A DNA stretch of 64,000 nt from Candidatus Izemoplasmatales bacterium (lineage in GTDB: Bacteria > Bacillota_I > Bacilli_A > Izemoplasmatales > Hujiaoplasmataceae), in assembly GCA_028698875.1 (NCBI GenBank), contig JAQVVR010000005.1, positions 69,841 to 133,840 on the forward strand, in the 5' to 3' direction. The translations under genes were made by a program, and so were the position numbers. The notes under the pieces are model-generated. The model was given only the letters and a program-made list of their open reading frames with translations, did no database searches and was not told the DNA's origin. Positions 33,792-43,700 of this stretch are shown piece after piece. Each line of letters begins with the position of its first letter. The stretch's first letter is position 1.

Positions 33792-34886
33792 ATGGATGAG
33801 ATTTTAAAAACCTGTCTTTATGACAGACATGTGCAACTGAGTGCAAAAATGGAACCGTTCGCTGGGTATTGGATGCCAATCAGTTATTCTGGGATTATTG
33901 AAGAACATCAGGCGGTTCGAAACCACAGTGGGATGTTTGACGTTTCCCATATGGGAGAAATTCGCATTACTGGAAAAGACGCAATTCCGTTCGTTGAATT
34001 TATAACCACAAATGAAATTAATTCCAAGCCTTTTGGTAAAGTAATTTATGGTCTGTTTCTTTATGATAACGGCACTTGTGTGGACGATTTGCTGGTATAT
34101 AAAGTCGCTTCTGATGAGTTATTTTTAGTTGTCAATGCCTCCAATGTTGCCAAGGATTATACTTGGATTGTTGAACATACCGAAGGCTTTGAGGTGCTTG
34201 TAAAGAACGAATCAGATGATTGGTCAGAAGTTGCTGTTCAAGGACCGGAAACCGAAAAAATCGTGATGGAAATGATGCAAATCGATTTAACGGATTTGAC
34301 CTTTTATACCTTTAAAAACGTTATTTGGAATGGACATAAATTATTAATCTCCCGAACCGGTTATACGGGCGAAGATGGGTTTGAAATTTATGGTGATGCC
34401 ATAGCGATTCCGGAAGTTTGGGATTTATTATTATCCTCTGGAAAAATATTACCATGTGGATTAGGTTGTCGAGACACTCTTCGGTTTGAGGCATCATTGC
34501 CATTATATGGTCATGAAATATCAGACCAGATTCTTCCTATTGAAGCGGGATTGGGCAGCTTTGTTAAAATGGAAAAACCAGATTTTATAGGAAAAAAGGC
34601 ACTTTTAGCTCAAAAGACAGCCGGACTGGTTCATAAACTAGTAGGGATTGAGCTGACCGAGCGGGCAATACCACGACAAGGATATGAGGTTTATTCTGGT
34701 GACCAAATGATTGGCCATGTTACCACTGGATACTTATCGATTTCTACGGATAAGTGTATCGCCAACGCTTTGATTGCCACCAAATATGCCATTATTGGCG
34801 ATCAGATTTCGGTTTTAATTCGTAAAAAGATGGTTCCTGGTGTTATACGAAACCGTCAATACTATAAAAAAAATTATAAACAATAG
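33792..34886 (+). CDS. gcvT: Glycine cleavage system T protein (aminomethyltransferase)
   Basis: Moves the methylene group from aminomethyl-lipoyl GcvH to tetrahydrofolate, releasing ammonia. The protein has 364 residues, normal length. Family blocks are GMFDVSHMGEIRITG, NASNVAKDYTWI, SRTGYTGEDGFEIYG, CGLGCRDTLRFEASLPLYGHE and a C-terminal beta domain with GYEVYSGDQMIGHVTTG. The ATG at 33792 follows GAGGTG by seven bases; the in-frame TTG at 33777 precedes that site. First of four consecutive gcv genes. Confidence 0.96.
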   Translation: MDEILKTCLYDRHVQLSAKMEPFAGYWMPISYSGIIEEHQAVRNHSGMFDVSHMGEIRITGKDAIPFVEFITTNEINSKPFGKVIYGLFLYDNGTCVDDLLVYKVASDELFLVVNASNVAKDYTWIVEHTEGFEVLVKNESDDWSEVAVQGPETEKIVMEMMQIDLTDLTFYTFKNVIWNGHKLLISRTGYTGEDGFEIYGDAIAIPEVWDLLLSSGKILPCGLGCRDTLRFEASLPLYGHEISDQILPIEAGLGSFVKMEKPDFIGKKALLAQKTAGLVHKLVGIELTERAIPRQGYEVYSGDQMIGHVTTGYLSISTDKCIANALIATKYAIIGDQISVLIRKKMVPGVIRNRQYYKKNYKQ

Positions 34887-34898
34887 GAGAAATGATGT

Positions 34899-35276
34899 AT
34901 GAGCAAAGTTGTAGAAGGTTTGTATTACGCCCAAAGTCACGAATGGCTTAAAGTTGAAGGAAATATTGGTATCATTGGTGTCTCAGATTTTGCCCAAGCC
35001 CAGCTTGGGAGTATCGTCTTCGTTGATTTGCCAGAAGTGGGAATTCAAGTAACGAAGGAAGTTGAATTTGGTGCTGTCGAATCGGTCAAAGCCGCCTCGG
35101 ATTTGTTAAGCCCAATTTCCGGCGTAGTCATTGAAAATAACCAAGCCGTCATTGATGATCCTGAGTTAATCAATAAGGATGCTTTTGCTAACTGGCTAAT
35201 CAAAGTTGAAATCGCTAATCCTTCCGAAATTGATCAGTTGTTGTCAGCGGCAGATTATCGTTCCATCAGTAAGTAG
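34899..35276 (+). CDS. gcvH: Glycine cleavage system H protein
   Basis: The lipoylated shuttle carrying the aminomethyl group between P and T proteins. At 125 residues it has the expected size. The lipoyl lysine is Lys64 in GAVESVKAASDLLSPISG, and SHEWLKVEGNIGIIGVSDFAQ is the usual N-terminal block. AGGAG at 34887 serves the ATG. It overlaps no gene but lies twelve bases behind gcvT; the TAG stop contributes to the ribosome site of gcvPA. Confidence 0.97.
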   Translation: MSKVVEGLYYAQSHEWLKVEGNIGIIGVSDFAQAQLGSIVFVDLPEVGIQVTKEVEFGAVESVKAASDLLSPISGVVIENNQAVIDDPELINKDAFANWLIKVEIANPSEIDQLLSAADYRSISK

Positions 35277-35285
35277 GTGAAGCCG

Positions 35286-36623
35286 ATGTTCAAATATTTT
35301 CCCCATACGGAAAATGATTTGTTCGCTATGAAAGCTAAAATCGGTATCCGTAATACTGCCGATTTATTTCGCGACATTCCGGAAAACGTCGCTTTCCGGC
35401 GTGATTACGACATACCATCAGCAATGTCGGAAATTGAACTGCGGAAGCATTTAGAAGCCTTAGCCGCTGAAAATAAAACACCGATTGTTTTTAGTGGCAT
35501 GGGCGCGTATGATCATTACAATCCGGCAATTATCGCTCAATTGGTAAATCGCGAAGAATTTTTAACTGCTTATACCCCCTATCAACCAGAAGTGGCGCAA
35601 GGGACGTTACAGTACATATTTGAGTTTCAATCAATGGTTGCGATGCTATCTGGAATGGAAGTAGCAAATGCTTCGATGTATGATGGAGCCACAGCTACAG
35701 CTGAGGCGATGTTTATGGGTTTGGCAATCGCCAAACGCAATAAATTTTTAGTATCCGCAACCGTAAGTCCCTTTGTTCTTGATGTAATCAAAACTTATGC
35801 TCACTTTCGGGGCGTTGAAATCGTCATGGTTCCGATGAAAGATGGCGTCATTGATCGTGATGAATTACTTGCCTTGATTGGTGATGATATCGCTGGGTTG
35901 ATCGTTCAAAAACCTAATTTTTACGGTATCATTGAAGACTACACGGGAATTGCCGATCAATTACATGCAAAAAAAGCCATCCTAATTGAGAATAACGATA
36001 TTTCGACACTAGCAGTTTTAAAAACACCAAGTGATGATGGTGCTGATATCGCTTGTGGTGATTGTCAATCACTGGGAATGCCTTTAGCATTTGGGGGACC
36101 TTATCTGGGATATATGGCAACTAAAAAAGCCTATGCTCGTAAATTGCCAGGCCGGATTGTTGGTCAATCATTTGATAAAAATGGCAAGCGAGCATATGTA
36201 TTAACATTACAAGCTCGCGAACAACATATTCGTCGGGAAAAAGCCAACTCCAATATCTGTTCGAATCAGTCTTTGATGGCGCTTTATGCCACAATTTATT
36301 TAGCTTTGATGGGGCCTGATGGCTTAAAAGAAGTAAATGAAATGGCATATTCCGGAGCTCATTATCTCTATGATGAGTTGCTCAAAACCGGTAAATTCTT
36401 TGTTGCATTCGAACAACCGTTTCTCAAAGAATTTGTTGTAAAAACCAGTTTACCACCCGATTTAATACGTCATGCTTTAGATGAGGCAGGGATGTTTGCA
36501 GCCGTTGTTATTGATGAAACCGCTTCGGGGATGCAAATGTTACTTAATTTTGCGGTTACAGAAAAACGGACTAAGAAGGAAATTGATTGTTTAGTCGCAG
36601 TATTGGGAGGTCTGTCATGTTAA
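35286..36623 (+). CDS. gcvPA: Glycine dehydrogenase (decarboxylating) subunit 1
   Basis: The first half of the split P protein, which decarboxylates glycine with PLP and loads the rest onto lipoyl-GcvH. It has 445 residues. Typical blocks are FSGMGAYDHYNPAII, AYTPYQPEVAQGTLQYIFEFQ, NASMYDGATATAEAM, FGGPYLGYMATKKAYARKLP and LQAREQHIRREKANSNICSN. This subunit lacks the PLP lysine, which lies in GcvPB. The ATG at 35286 follows TAGGTGA; its 3' end overlaps gcvPB by seven bases. Confidence 0.96.
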   Translation: MFKYFPHTENDLFAMKAKIGIRNTADLFRDIPENVAFRRDYDIPSAMSEIELRKHLEALAAENKTPIVFSGMGAYDHYNPAIIAQLVNREEFLTAYTPYQPEVAQGTLQYIFEFQSMVAMLSGMEVANASMYDGATATAEAMFMGLAIAKRNKFLVSATVSPFVLDVIKTYAHFRGVEIVMVPMKDGVIDRDELLALIGDDIAGLIVQKPNFYGIIEDYTGIADQLHAKKAILIENNDISTLAVLKTPSDDGADIACGDCQSLGMPLAFGGPYLGYMATKKAYARKLPGRIVGQSFDKNGKRAYVLTLQAREQHIRREKANSNICSNQSLMALYATIYLALMGPDGLKEVNEMAYSGAHYLYDELLKTGKFFVAFEQPFLKEFVVKTSLPPDLIRHALDEAGMFAAVVIDETASGMQMLLNFAVTEKRTKKEIDCLVAVLGGLSC

Positions 36624-38101
36624 ATTACGACCGTCTCGTTTTTGAACAAAGTGTCAAAGGACGCAAGGGTTACTCGCTTTTGAATAACACTTATCCTTCT
36701 AAATATCAAATGGCAGATTTAGGTGCCAAGTTGCGCTTGAAAACCGTGCCACTGCCAGAACTGTCGGAGTTAGATGTTGTCCGACACTATACATTATTAT
36801 CACAGAAGAATTTTGGCGTGGAAACCGGTTTTTATCCTTTGGGATCTTGCACAATGAAGTATAATCCGAAGATTAACGAAGAACTAGCGGCACTACCTGG
36901 ATTCACTCGGATTCATCCACTGCAATATCCATCTTCAATTCAAGGAACTTTAAAAATATACCGATATCTGTCAGAAATGCTATCAGAAATTGTCGGGATG
37001 GATGCATTTACTTTGAATCCGTTTGCGGGGGCTCATGGCGAACTTACAGGCTTGATGATTATGAAACAATACCATCTGAATCGTCAAGATTTCAAACGGA
37101 CAAAAGTGATCGTTCCCGATGCTGCTCATGGAACAAATCCTGCTTCATCAGCAGTGGCTGGGATGGACATTATTGAAATTCCTTCAACGGCTTCTGGACT
37201 TGTCGATATTGAACAACTCAAAGCGGTTTTGAATGACGATGTAGCCGGGATGATGCTCACTAATCCGAATACTTTAGGAATATTTGATCGTAATATTTGT
37301 GAAATTTGTCGCTTAGTTCATGAAGCCGGCGGACTAATGTATTACGATGGGGCAAATCTTAATGCTTTACTTGGCCAGGCTCGTCCGGGCGATATGGGAT
37401 TTGATATTGTTCATGTCAATTTACATAAAACATTTTCCACCCCTCATGGCGGTGGCGGACCGGGATCGGGTCCGGTGGGCGTCAAGAAAAAATTAGCTCA
37501 CCTCTTACCGGGTCCGCAAGTTAAAGAAACTGATGGTTTCTGCTATATTGAAACAAGTGCTGAATCAATCGGACGAGTCTCAGGATTTTTTGGAAATACA
37601 TTAGTATGGATTCGAGCATATGCTTATATCTTGACTTTGGGTAAGGAAAACATCAAACAAGTTGGAGAATTAGCAACAATTAATGCAAACTATGTTAAGG
37701 AATCATTGAAAGACGATTACTTATTACCAATTGAAGGCCCTTGTATGCATGAATGTGTTTTCGATGGTCTTTTGGATAAATCAACAAATGTAACAACACT
37801 TGATATTGCTAAGCGACTCTTAGATTTTGGTTATCACGCCCCCACGATTTACTTTCCGCTTTTGTTTCACCAGTCAATCATGATTGAACCAACGGAAACG
37901 GAATCGAAGCAGACTTTGGATGATTTCATCGCGGTGATGAAAACCGTCGCAAAGGAAGCCAAAGAACATCCGGATATCGTTAAAGAAGCTCCGCATGCGA
38001 CTTTAGTATCGCGAATTGATGAAGTCTATGCTGCTAAGAAAATGATTCTCACATATCAGGATTTATTGGAAGAAAACGCCAAAATTAATGAGGTAAAATG
38101 A
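36617..38101 (+). CDS. gcvPB: Glycine dehydrogenase (decarboxylating) subunit 2
   Basis: The PLP-carrying half of the split P protein, 494 residues. The PLP lysine lies in HVNLHKTFSTPHGGGGPGSG; other blocks are ETGFYPLGSCTMKYNPKI, HGTNPASSAVAGM and YYDGANLNALLGQARPGDMG. The ATG at 36617 has GGGAGG immediately upstream within gcvPA, consistent with translational coupling of the two subunits. Its TGA stop overlaps the cvpA-like start (ATGA). The lipoamide dehydrogenase (L protein) needed to complete the cycle is not in this window. Confidence 0.97.
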   Translation: MLNYDRLVFEQSVKGRKGYSLLNNTYPSKYQMADLGAKLRLKTVPLPELSELDVVRHYTLLSQKNFGVETGFYPLGSCTMKYNPKINEELAALPGFTRIHPLQYPSSIQGTLKIYRYLSEMLSEIVGMDAFTLNPFAGAHGELTGLMIMKQYHLNRQDFKRTKVIVPDAAHGTNPASSAVAGMDIIEIPSTASGLVDIEQLKAVLNDDVAGMMLTNPNTLGIFDRNICEICRLVHEAGGLMYYDGANLNALLGQARPGDMGFDIVHVNLHKTFSTPHGGGGPGSGPVGVKKKLAHLLPGPQVKETDGFCYIETSAESIGRVSGFFGNTLVWIRAYAYILTLGKENIKQVGELATINANYVKESLKDDYLLPIEGPCMHECVFDGLLDKSTNVTTLDIAKRLLDFGYHAPTIYFPLLFHQSIMIEPTETESKQTLDDFIAVMKTVAKEAKEHPDIVKEAPHATLVSRIDEVYAAKKMILTYQDLLEENAKINEVK

Positions 38102-38832
38102 TGACATTAATTGAGTTTGGAACCTTTGGAATTGGTATTATTGATGTTATACTAGTGGTGGCAGTTGTTATTTTTGCCGTTGTTGGCTGGAAAAATGGAT
38201 TCTTAGTCAAAATTGTCGAAATGGCTTCGGGAATATTTGGCTTAGTTGCTTCGATTTTATTGACACAGCCATTTGTCCCAGTTGTTGATTCTTGGATGGG
38301 TGAAGTTGTAAATGAAAAGATTGGTGAGTATTTATCTCAATCGGATTTGTTTAGTGCCACCTTATCCGAAGAAAACGTTCGAGCAGCATTTGGGCAGATG
38401 AGTTTACCACAATTCATGATTGATTGGATTGTAAAAGGCATTGATTTTGATAGTTTGGCCACTTCAATAATTGAAGCAATCCAACCGACAATTAAGACAC
38501 TTGCCTTATTAGTCATCTCATTTGTCATTCTCTTTTTTGGGTCAATCATTGTCTTTTTTATCCTAAAACTGTTAGCCAAGGCAATTACATCGATTCCAAT
38601 CATTAAAGAGATTGACAAAGTGTTTGGCGTTTTATTTGGCATCGTCAAAATTGGCGCCATTGTCTATATCTTATTCTTTGTTTTAGCTTTGTTATTGACG
38701 ATTCCTGCAATTAATGATGCAATCGGGCCATTCTTAGCCGAAGACATGCAATTGGGAGCGGATAGCTTCCGGGTTTCTAAATGGATTTATGATAATAATA
38801 TTTTGAAACAAGTCATGGAATTGTTTGGTTAA
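38098..38832 (+). CDS. CvpA-family membrane protein
   Basis: A 244-residue membrane protein with four hydrophobic helices. The start IGIIDVILVVAVVIFAVVGW followed by KNGFLVKIVEMASGIFG matches the CvpA family (colicin V production protein, also near purF in other bacteria), with a longer central region (about 60-120). It overlaps gcvPB by four bases and is the last gene of the lplA-gcv unit, before a terminator. A role in glycine metabolism is not established; position is the only link. Confidence 0.8.
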   Translation: MMTLIEFGTFGIGIIDVILVVAVVIFAVVGWKNGFLVKIVEMASGIFGLVASILLTQPFVPVVDSWMGEVVNEKIGEYLSQSDLFSATLSEENVRAAFGQMSLPQFMIDWIVKGIDFDSLATSIIEAIQPTIKTLALLVISFVILFFGSIIVFFILKLLAKAITSIPIIKEIDKVFGVLFGIVKIGAIVYILFFVLALLLTIPAINDAIGPFLAEDMQLGADSFRVSKWIYDNNILKQVMELFG

Positions 38833-38854
38833 ATTTTCTTATTGTTTGCGATGG

Positions 38855-38884
38855 GGACCGTTGAATGTGACGGTCCTTTGTTTT
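38855..38884 (+). terminator. Terminator of the gcv-cvpA operon
   Basis: GGACCGT-tgaatgtg-ACGGTCC followed by TTTGTTTT. Confidence 0.85.
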
Positions 38885-38900
38885 AACGGTTATGACAGGC

Positions 38901-38933
38901 AAAAAAAGCCTCGCTTGGTTATCAAGCGAGGCT
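38901..38933 (-). terminator. Terminator of ispG
   Basis: On the minus strand AGCCTCGCTTG / CAAGCGAGGCT with T7 directly after. Confidence 0.93.
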
Positions 38934-38940
38934 AGAAATA

Positions 38941-39996
38941 TTATGTATGATAATCAATAATGGCTTGTTTTAAAACGGGAACAATATCCGTTTCCAAGAC
39001 TTTTTTTAATTTGATTCCATCTACATAAAGTAAAGCTTCATGAGTACCACCGCACAGCGCAATGTTGGCCTCTTTGGCTTCACCAGGCCCATTAACGACA
39101 CAACCCATAATCGCAACAGTGATGGGTTTCGGAATGGTTTCCAAAAACTGTTCAATTTCCGTAGCGATAGGAATCATATCATATTGTGTCCGGCCACAAG
39201 TTGGGCAACTAATCAAACGCGCTCTTTTGATAAAACCCAGTTCGGCAAGAATCGTTTTTGCAACTCTGATTTCTTCAACCGGATCGGCAGATAATGAAAC
39301 TCTGATTGTTGACCCAATGCCATCGCGTAAAAGAATTCCCAAACCCAAAGCACTTTTGATGGCACCACCATAGTTAGTTCCCGCCTCGGTAAAACCAAGG
39401 TGTAAAGGATAGCTAAATTTGGAGGCGGCTAACGAGTTAGCTTTAATAGTCTCATTGAAATCCGTTGATTTTAAGGAAATAACAATATCAGTAAAACCAA
39501 AATTCTCAAGTAAGGAAACGTGATATTGAGCACTCTCCACCATTGCTTCAGCGGTTGGATGACCGTATTTAGCAAGTATCGAGGGCTCAAGAGAACCAGA
39601 ATTGATGCCAATACGAATAGGAATTCGATTGCGGTGGCAAGAATCAACAAGGAGTTTGACATGCTCATCGGAGCCAATATTGCCTGGATTAATGCGAATT
39701 TTATCAACACCGGCCTCACAAGCCGCCAAAGCAAGGCGATAATCAAAATGAATATCAGCTACGATGGGGATGTGAATTTGGGTTTTAATTGTGCGAATAG
39801 CTAATGCATCTTCCATATCTAAAACGGCGACACGGACGAGGTCACAACCAACTTTCTCCAAGGCGATGATTTGATTAATGGTAGCAGTAGTATTTTTAGT
39901 GGCGGTATTAGTCATGCTTTGAATGATGATGCAGTCATTACCACCAACTTGGATTGAGCCTATGTGAACCGGTTTGGTATCATGTCTGTGTATCAT
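38941..39996 (-). CDS. ispG: 4-hydroxy-3-methylbut-2-enyl diphosphate synthase (MEP pathway)
   Basis: A [4Fe-4S] enzyme (GcpE) that turns ME-cPP into HMBPP in isoprenoid synthesis. The protein has 351 residues, normal for the short bacterial form. The TIM-barrel part shows QSMTNT, DLVRVAVLDMEDA, IPIVADIHFD and KIRINPGNIGS; the cluster ligands are in ISCPTCGRTQYD and MGCVVNGPGEAKEANI. The ATG at 39996 follows CAGGTGA; nine codons upstream in frame come before that site. It is a single gene ended by the terminator at 38901. It indicates isoprenoid synthesis by the MEP route. Confidence 0.96.
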   Translation of the reverse strand: MIHRHDTKPVHIGSIQVGGNDCIIIQSMTNTATKNTTATINQIIALEKVGCDLVRVAVLDMEDALAIRTIKTQIHIPIVADIHFDYRLALAACEAGVDKIRINPGNIGSDEHVKLLVDSCHRNRIPIRIGINSGSLEPSILAKYGHPTAEAMVESAQYHVSLLENFGFTDIVISLKSTDFNETIKANSLAASKFSYPLHLGFTEAGTNYGGAIKSALGLGILLRDGIGSTIRVSLSADPVEEIRVAKTILAELGFIKRARLISCPTCGRTQYDMIPIATEIEQFLETIPKPITVAIMGCVVNGPGEAKEANIALCGGTHEALLYVDGIKLKKVLETDIVPVLKQAIIDYHT

Positions 39997-40065
39997 AATT
40001 ATCACCTGTAAATAATTATACACATAAACCGTTAAAAAAGGAAAAATGTTCAGTTTTTTTTACAA

Positions 40066-40095
40066 GAAAAGACGACTACTTTTCAGTAATCGTCT
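40066..40095 (-). terminator. Terminator of the DUF3899-like gene
   Basis: On the minus strand AGACGATTACT-gaaa-AGTAGTCGTCT (one G-T pair) then TTTTC; the T-run is short. Confidence 0.65.
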
Positions 40096-40130
40096 GAATT
40101 TATTGGGACAAAGTTTGTAAAAATGACAAC

Positions 40131-40514
40131 TTATTGAACCGCGAAAATGATATATAAAATAGTGCCGGTTATAAAAAAAGAGATACTTGCCAACCAAAAT
40201 GAACGGTATAATGATGGTTTAACTTTGGTTTTTTCGTTAACATACTCGATGTATGATTTCTTCATCTTTTTGCCAAAGACACCTTTCCAAAAAGATTGAA
40301 CTCCGTATACCATTAAATCAAATAAATTGTTGTTACTGGCATAAAAAAACCAACCAATCGTAAAAAGTAAAAATCCTGATACATATACAGCATCGACAAA
40401 ACCGCTAAGTGATACATTCAGTGAGTATAGTAACATTAAGCCCATTAAGACCAAACCCACCGCAGTATCAATTAAAATATAGCGAAAATAATCGTTTTTC
40501 CATAATACTTTCAT
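40131..40514 (-). CDS. DUF3899-like small membrane protein
   Basis: A 127-residue protein with three hydrophobic helices (about residues 10-30, 38-58 and 105-125). GFVDAVYVSGFLLFTIGWFFYASNNNLFDLM and the following YG.QSFW region recall the DUF3899 family of Firmicute membrane proteins; no function is known. The ATG at 40514 lies seven bases behind GAGGCG; two earlier in-frame ATGs are too near or before that site. Divergent from oppA; a TATAAT-like element lies at 40562-40567 on the minus strand. Confidence 0.65.
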   Translation of the reverse strand: MKVLWKNDYFRYILIDTAVGLVLMGLMLLYSLNVSLSGFVDAVYVSGFLLFTIGWFFYASNNNLFDLMVYGVQSFWKGVFGKKMKKSYIEYVNEKTKVKPSLYRSFWLASISFFITGTILYIIFAVQ

Positions 40515-40612
40515 GAACATTCGCCTCAAAATCAAGATATTTATTGCAAGTCTAATTATTTATTATATCATATTCAATTTCTATGTGTGACTTAACCGCA
40601 CACTTTAGCGAA

Positions 40613-40626
40613 TGAAAACGTTTTCA
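40613..40626. promoter_or_regulatory. cre-like palindrome (probable CcpA site)
   Basis: TGAAAACGTTTTCA, a perfect 14-base palindrome matching the catabolite-responsive element consensus WTGNAANCGNWNNCW. It is centred about 74 bases before the likely oppA transcription start and also upstream of the divergent DUF3899-like gene. Sites this far upstream of a promoter are known for activation by CcpA; which gene it serves is open. Confidence 0.75.
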
Positions 40627-40658
40627 TCTTTAAAGAGAATAAATAATTTAGTGGGTTG

Positions 40659-40687
40659 TTGACTTAAAATATTAATCGTAGTAAAAT
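40659..40687 (+). promoter_or_regulatory. Sigma-A promoter of the opp operon
   Basis: TTGACT (40659-40664), 17 bases, TAAAAT (40682-40687), ahead of the strong AAGGAGGAAA ribosome site of oppA. Confidence 0.78.
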
Positions 40688-40724
40688 CTCTATAAGCAAT
40701 AAAATAAGGAGGAAAGTAAAAAAG

Positions 40725-43700
40725 ATGAAGAAATTCTTAATGATGGCCCTGTTCTTTTGTTTATCGATGGTTGTTGTAGCTTGTACTCCCACAACAGCAC
40801 TTGATACTACAAAACCAGTCATCAGCGGTCAAGCCAATGTAGTTTACTATATCGGCTCTAGTGCTACTCCGAATTATGCAACAAATGTCACCGCAGTCGA
40901 CAATTTCGATGGTACTATTACTTCAAAATTGGTTATTAATTCGACAGCTGTTAATCTAGCGGTTCCAGGAACATATGAGGTTGTTTATACTGTAACCGAC
41001 CTTTCCGGAAACACTCAAACAGCTACTATTACTGTGACAGTTGTTGATAACACGGATCCCGTAATTACCATTACTTCAGGTATTAGTTATGTGCTTGCGG
41101 ATCCAGCTCCAAATTACACTGCTGGTGTAACAGCAACTGATGATGTCGATGGAGATATTACCGCTGACATCGTTGTAGACTCAACGGCCGTAAATCTACT
41201 TGTCGTTGGCGTTTACACAATTACTTACACAGTAGAAGATTCTTCTGGAAACATTGCTACTGTAAATAACTACGTACAGGTAAAACAGTACGCTGATGAT
41301 GCCGACCTTTTACCACCGGTTTTCAATGGCGTAGCCAACATTACCTATATTATCGGAATTGATGACGCAATTGATTACACCGATGGCGTTACTGCTATTG
41401 ATGGAGTCGATGGTGACGTTACTGCCGATATCGTTGTTGATTCTTCAGCCGTTAATCTAGCTGTACCAGGAACCTATTTGGTTACTTATACAGTACTAGA
41501 CTCAGTTGGAAATCCAGCAACTCGGACCATTATGGTTACAGTAGAGAATGAAACCGTTCCTCCAGTCATTAGCGGTGTTCACACCATTAATGGTACTGTT
41601 GGATCAGCTCCAAACTATCTGCTTGGCATTACTGCTACTGACAACGTTGATGGCAATATTACCGCCAATATCGATGTTGATGCAGGACTAGTTAATTTAA
41701 GCTCTGCCGGTACTTATACTATTACCTATACTGTTACCGACGCTGCTGGAAACACCACAACTGCAACTGCTCAAGTCGTTTTAGTATCTAGCAACTATGA
41801 TGTTGATACTCCTGACTTGACAGCAATTTATCAAACATACACAAGCGGAACTGACAACCTCAATCCTTATTCTGAGATGTTGAATACTGCTTCCGAACTG
41901 TATGGATATTTAACCGATGCACTCTACACCGGTGATTATGATTGGGCTGAAGCCGAAGCGATTTTAATTGCTGAAGGCGAAACTATCGTTGGCGATATGG
42001 ACTTTGATGATTGGTATGCAGCTGGTAAAACCGCTGACCAATTACCATACAATCGTTTCCCAGCTATGGCTGCTTCGGAACCAGTTATGATGGACACCGA
42101 AGGAACAATTTGGCGGATCACTCTTCGCACGGATTTAGTATTTGAAGATGGCACACCAATTAATGCCGAAACATTCAACTATTCATGGCAACAATTACTC
42201 GATCCATTCCTACTCAATCAACGTGCTTCCAATCTGTATGATACTACAAGTCTTCCGTTAAAGAATGCTGAAGGCTACTTCAAACAAAAATCACCAGCTA
42301 CCGACGGATTAGGATACGTTTATTACATGGTAGAAGGAGTCAAGTATTCTCGTGAAAACGCATATTATGGCACCGTTATTGGACAACCAACATGGCCATT
42401 GTATTATGTACAAAGCGGTCCATGGGATCCAACTCACCTTGTAGGACCTTCTGGCGCACAAGCTTATCTTGAATATTGGGGATCAAGTTCTGCAGCTTAC
42501 GGAGAAGATGGCTTTGTTCTTGAAGATGAAGCCGGCAATTGCTTCAGATTAACAGCTGGAGGCGCTTTAGTTGCTCCATCAGCTGGATGGCTCTTAGATG
42601 GTGTTGAACTCCCGACTACTGGACAAGGTTCAGGCGCTGCTTCCTATGCTGGCACGCTTCCCGCATTCATGAACGCTGCAAAAGAAAGATGCGCAGTCGA
42701 TGCCAATTTGCTTCCTGCTGGTGGCGTAGTTGAATATTTGAACCCTGAATATGAGTGGTCAGATGTTGGATTTAAAGTCATCGATGAATTCACAATCGAA
42801 TTAACTTTATCAAAAGGTAAAACTGCTTGGGATGTCATGGGTAATTTAACAAGTGGTATCACCGGCGTTGTTCATCCTGCAAATTATGAAGCCGGTATGA
42901 ATGCTACTAGAACTCAGACTACTTATGGCAACATCGACAATCCGTTAGTATCATATGGACCTTACAGACTATCTGTATGGCAAACTGGAACTCTTTATTA
43001 TTTCACTTGGAATCCGACTTATTATGCGAAAGAAGATTATCGCATTCGGACAATCCGTTATGATGTTATCACTGACCAAAGCGTTGCCATTGATGAATTC
43101 AAAGCTGGTCGTTTAGACGTTGTTGGTGTTGGTGGGGCTTATTTCCAAGAATTCAAGAACAGCCCGAATCTAAAACTTACGCCTTCTACAATATTCTTCC
43201 GCTTTGCATTTAACATCGGTGGTGGCGTCTCATATCAAATTAACCCGATTTTAATTTATCCAGAATTTAGACAAGCGTTCTATTTCTCAATTGACCGTTC
43301 TACTCTATGCTCCGATGTTCGTGCTCCTTCATTCCCAACTCACGGACTTCTCGGACCAGTCTATCTGTCAACGGAATACAATTCGATTCCTTACCGTGGA
43401 TCAGATGCTGGTGTTAGCGTTTTAGCAGACTATTCACCTGAATCCAATGGCTATGATCCAGTTAGAGCTAAAGAATTATTTGATACCGCTTATGCTCTGG
43501 CTGTTGCCGCTGATGCAATCGAAGATGGCGATTTAGTCACTGTTGAGTACAAATTCTATGATGTTGAAACCAATTGGCAGATTGCTAACTGGATCAAATC
43601 ACAGATGGAAACCACTTTCAATGCTGGAGAAGCCTCACCAATCTTCCAGTTATCATTAGCTGCTGTTTCCTCAACCGCACTTGACACCGATTGGGACAAC

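Noticed and set aside
38337..38660. A 107-codon open frame opposite the CvpA-like gene
   Set aside because: Antisense to a membrane protein whose start, overlap and helices are well supported.
40801..41800. Repeated DNA in the oppA 5' part taken as a mobile or tandem DNA repeat
   Set aside because: The similarity is at protein level between Ig-like units; the bases have diverged and there are no repeat borders.
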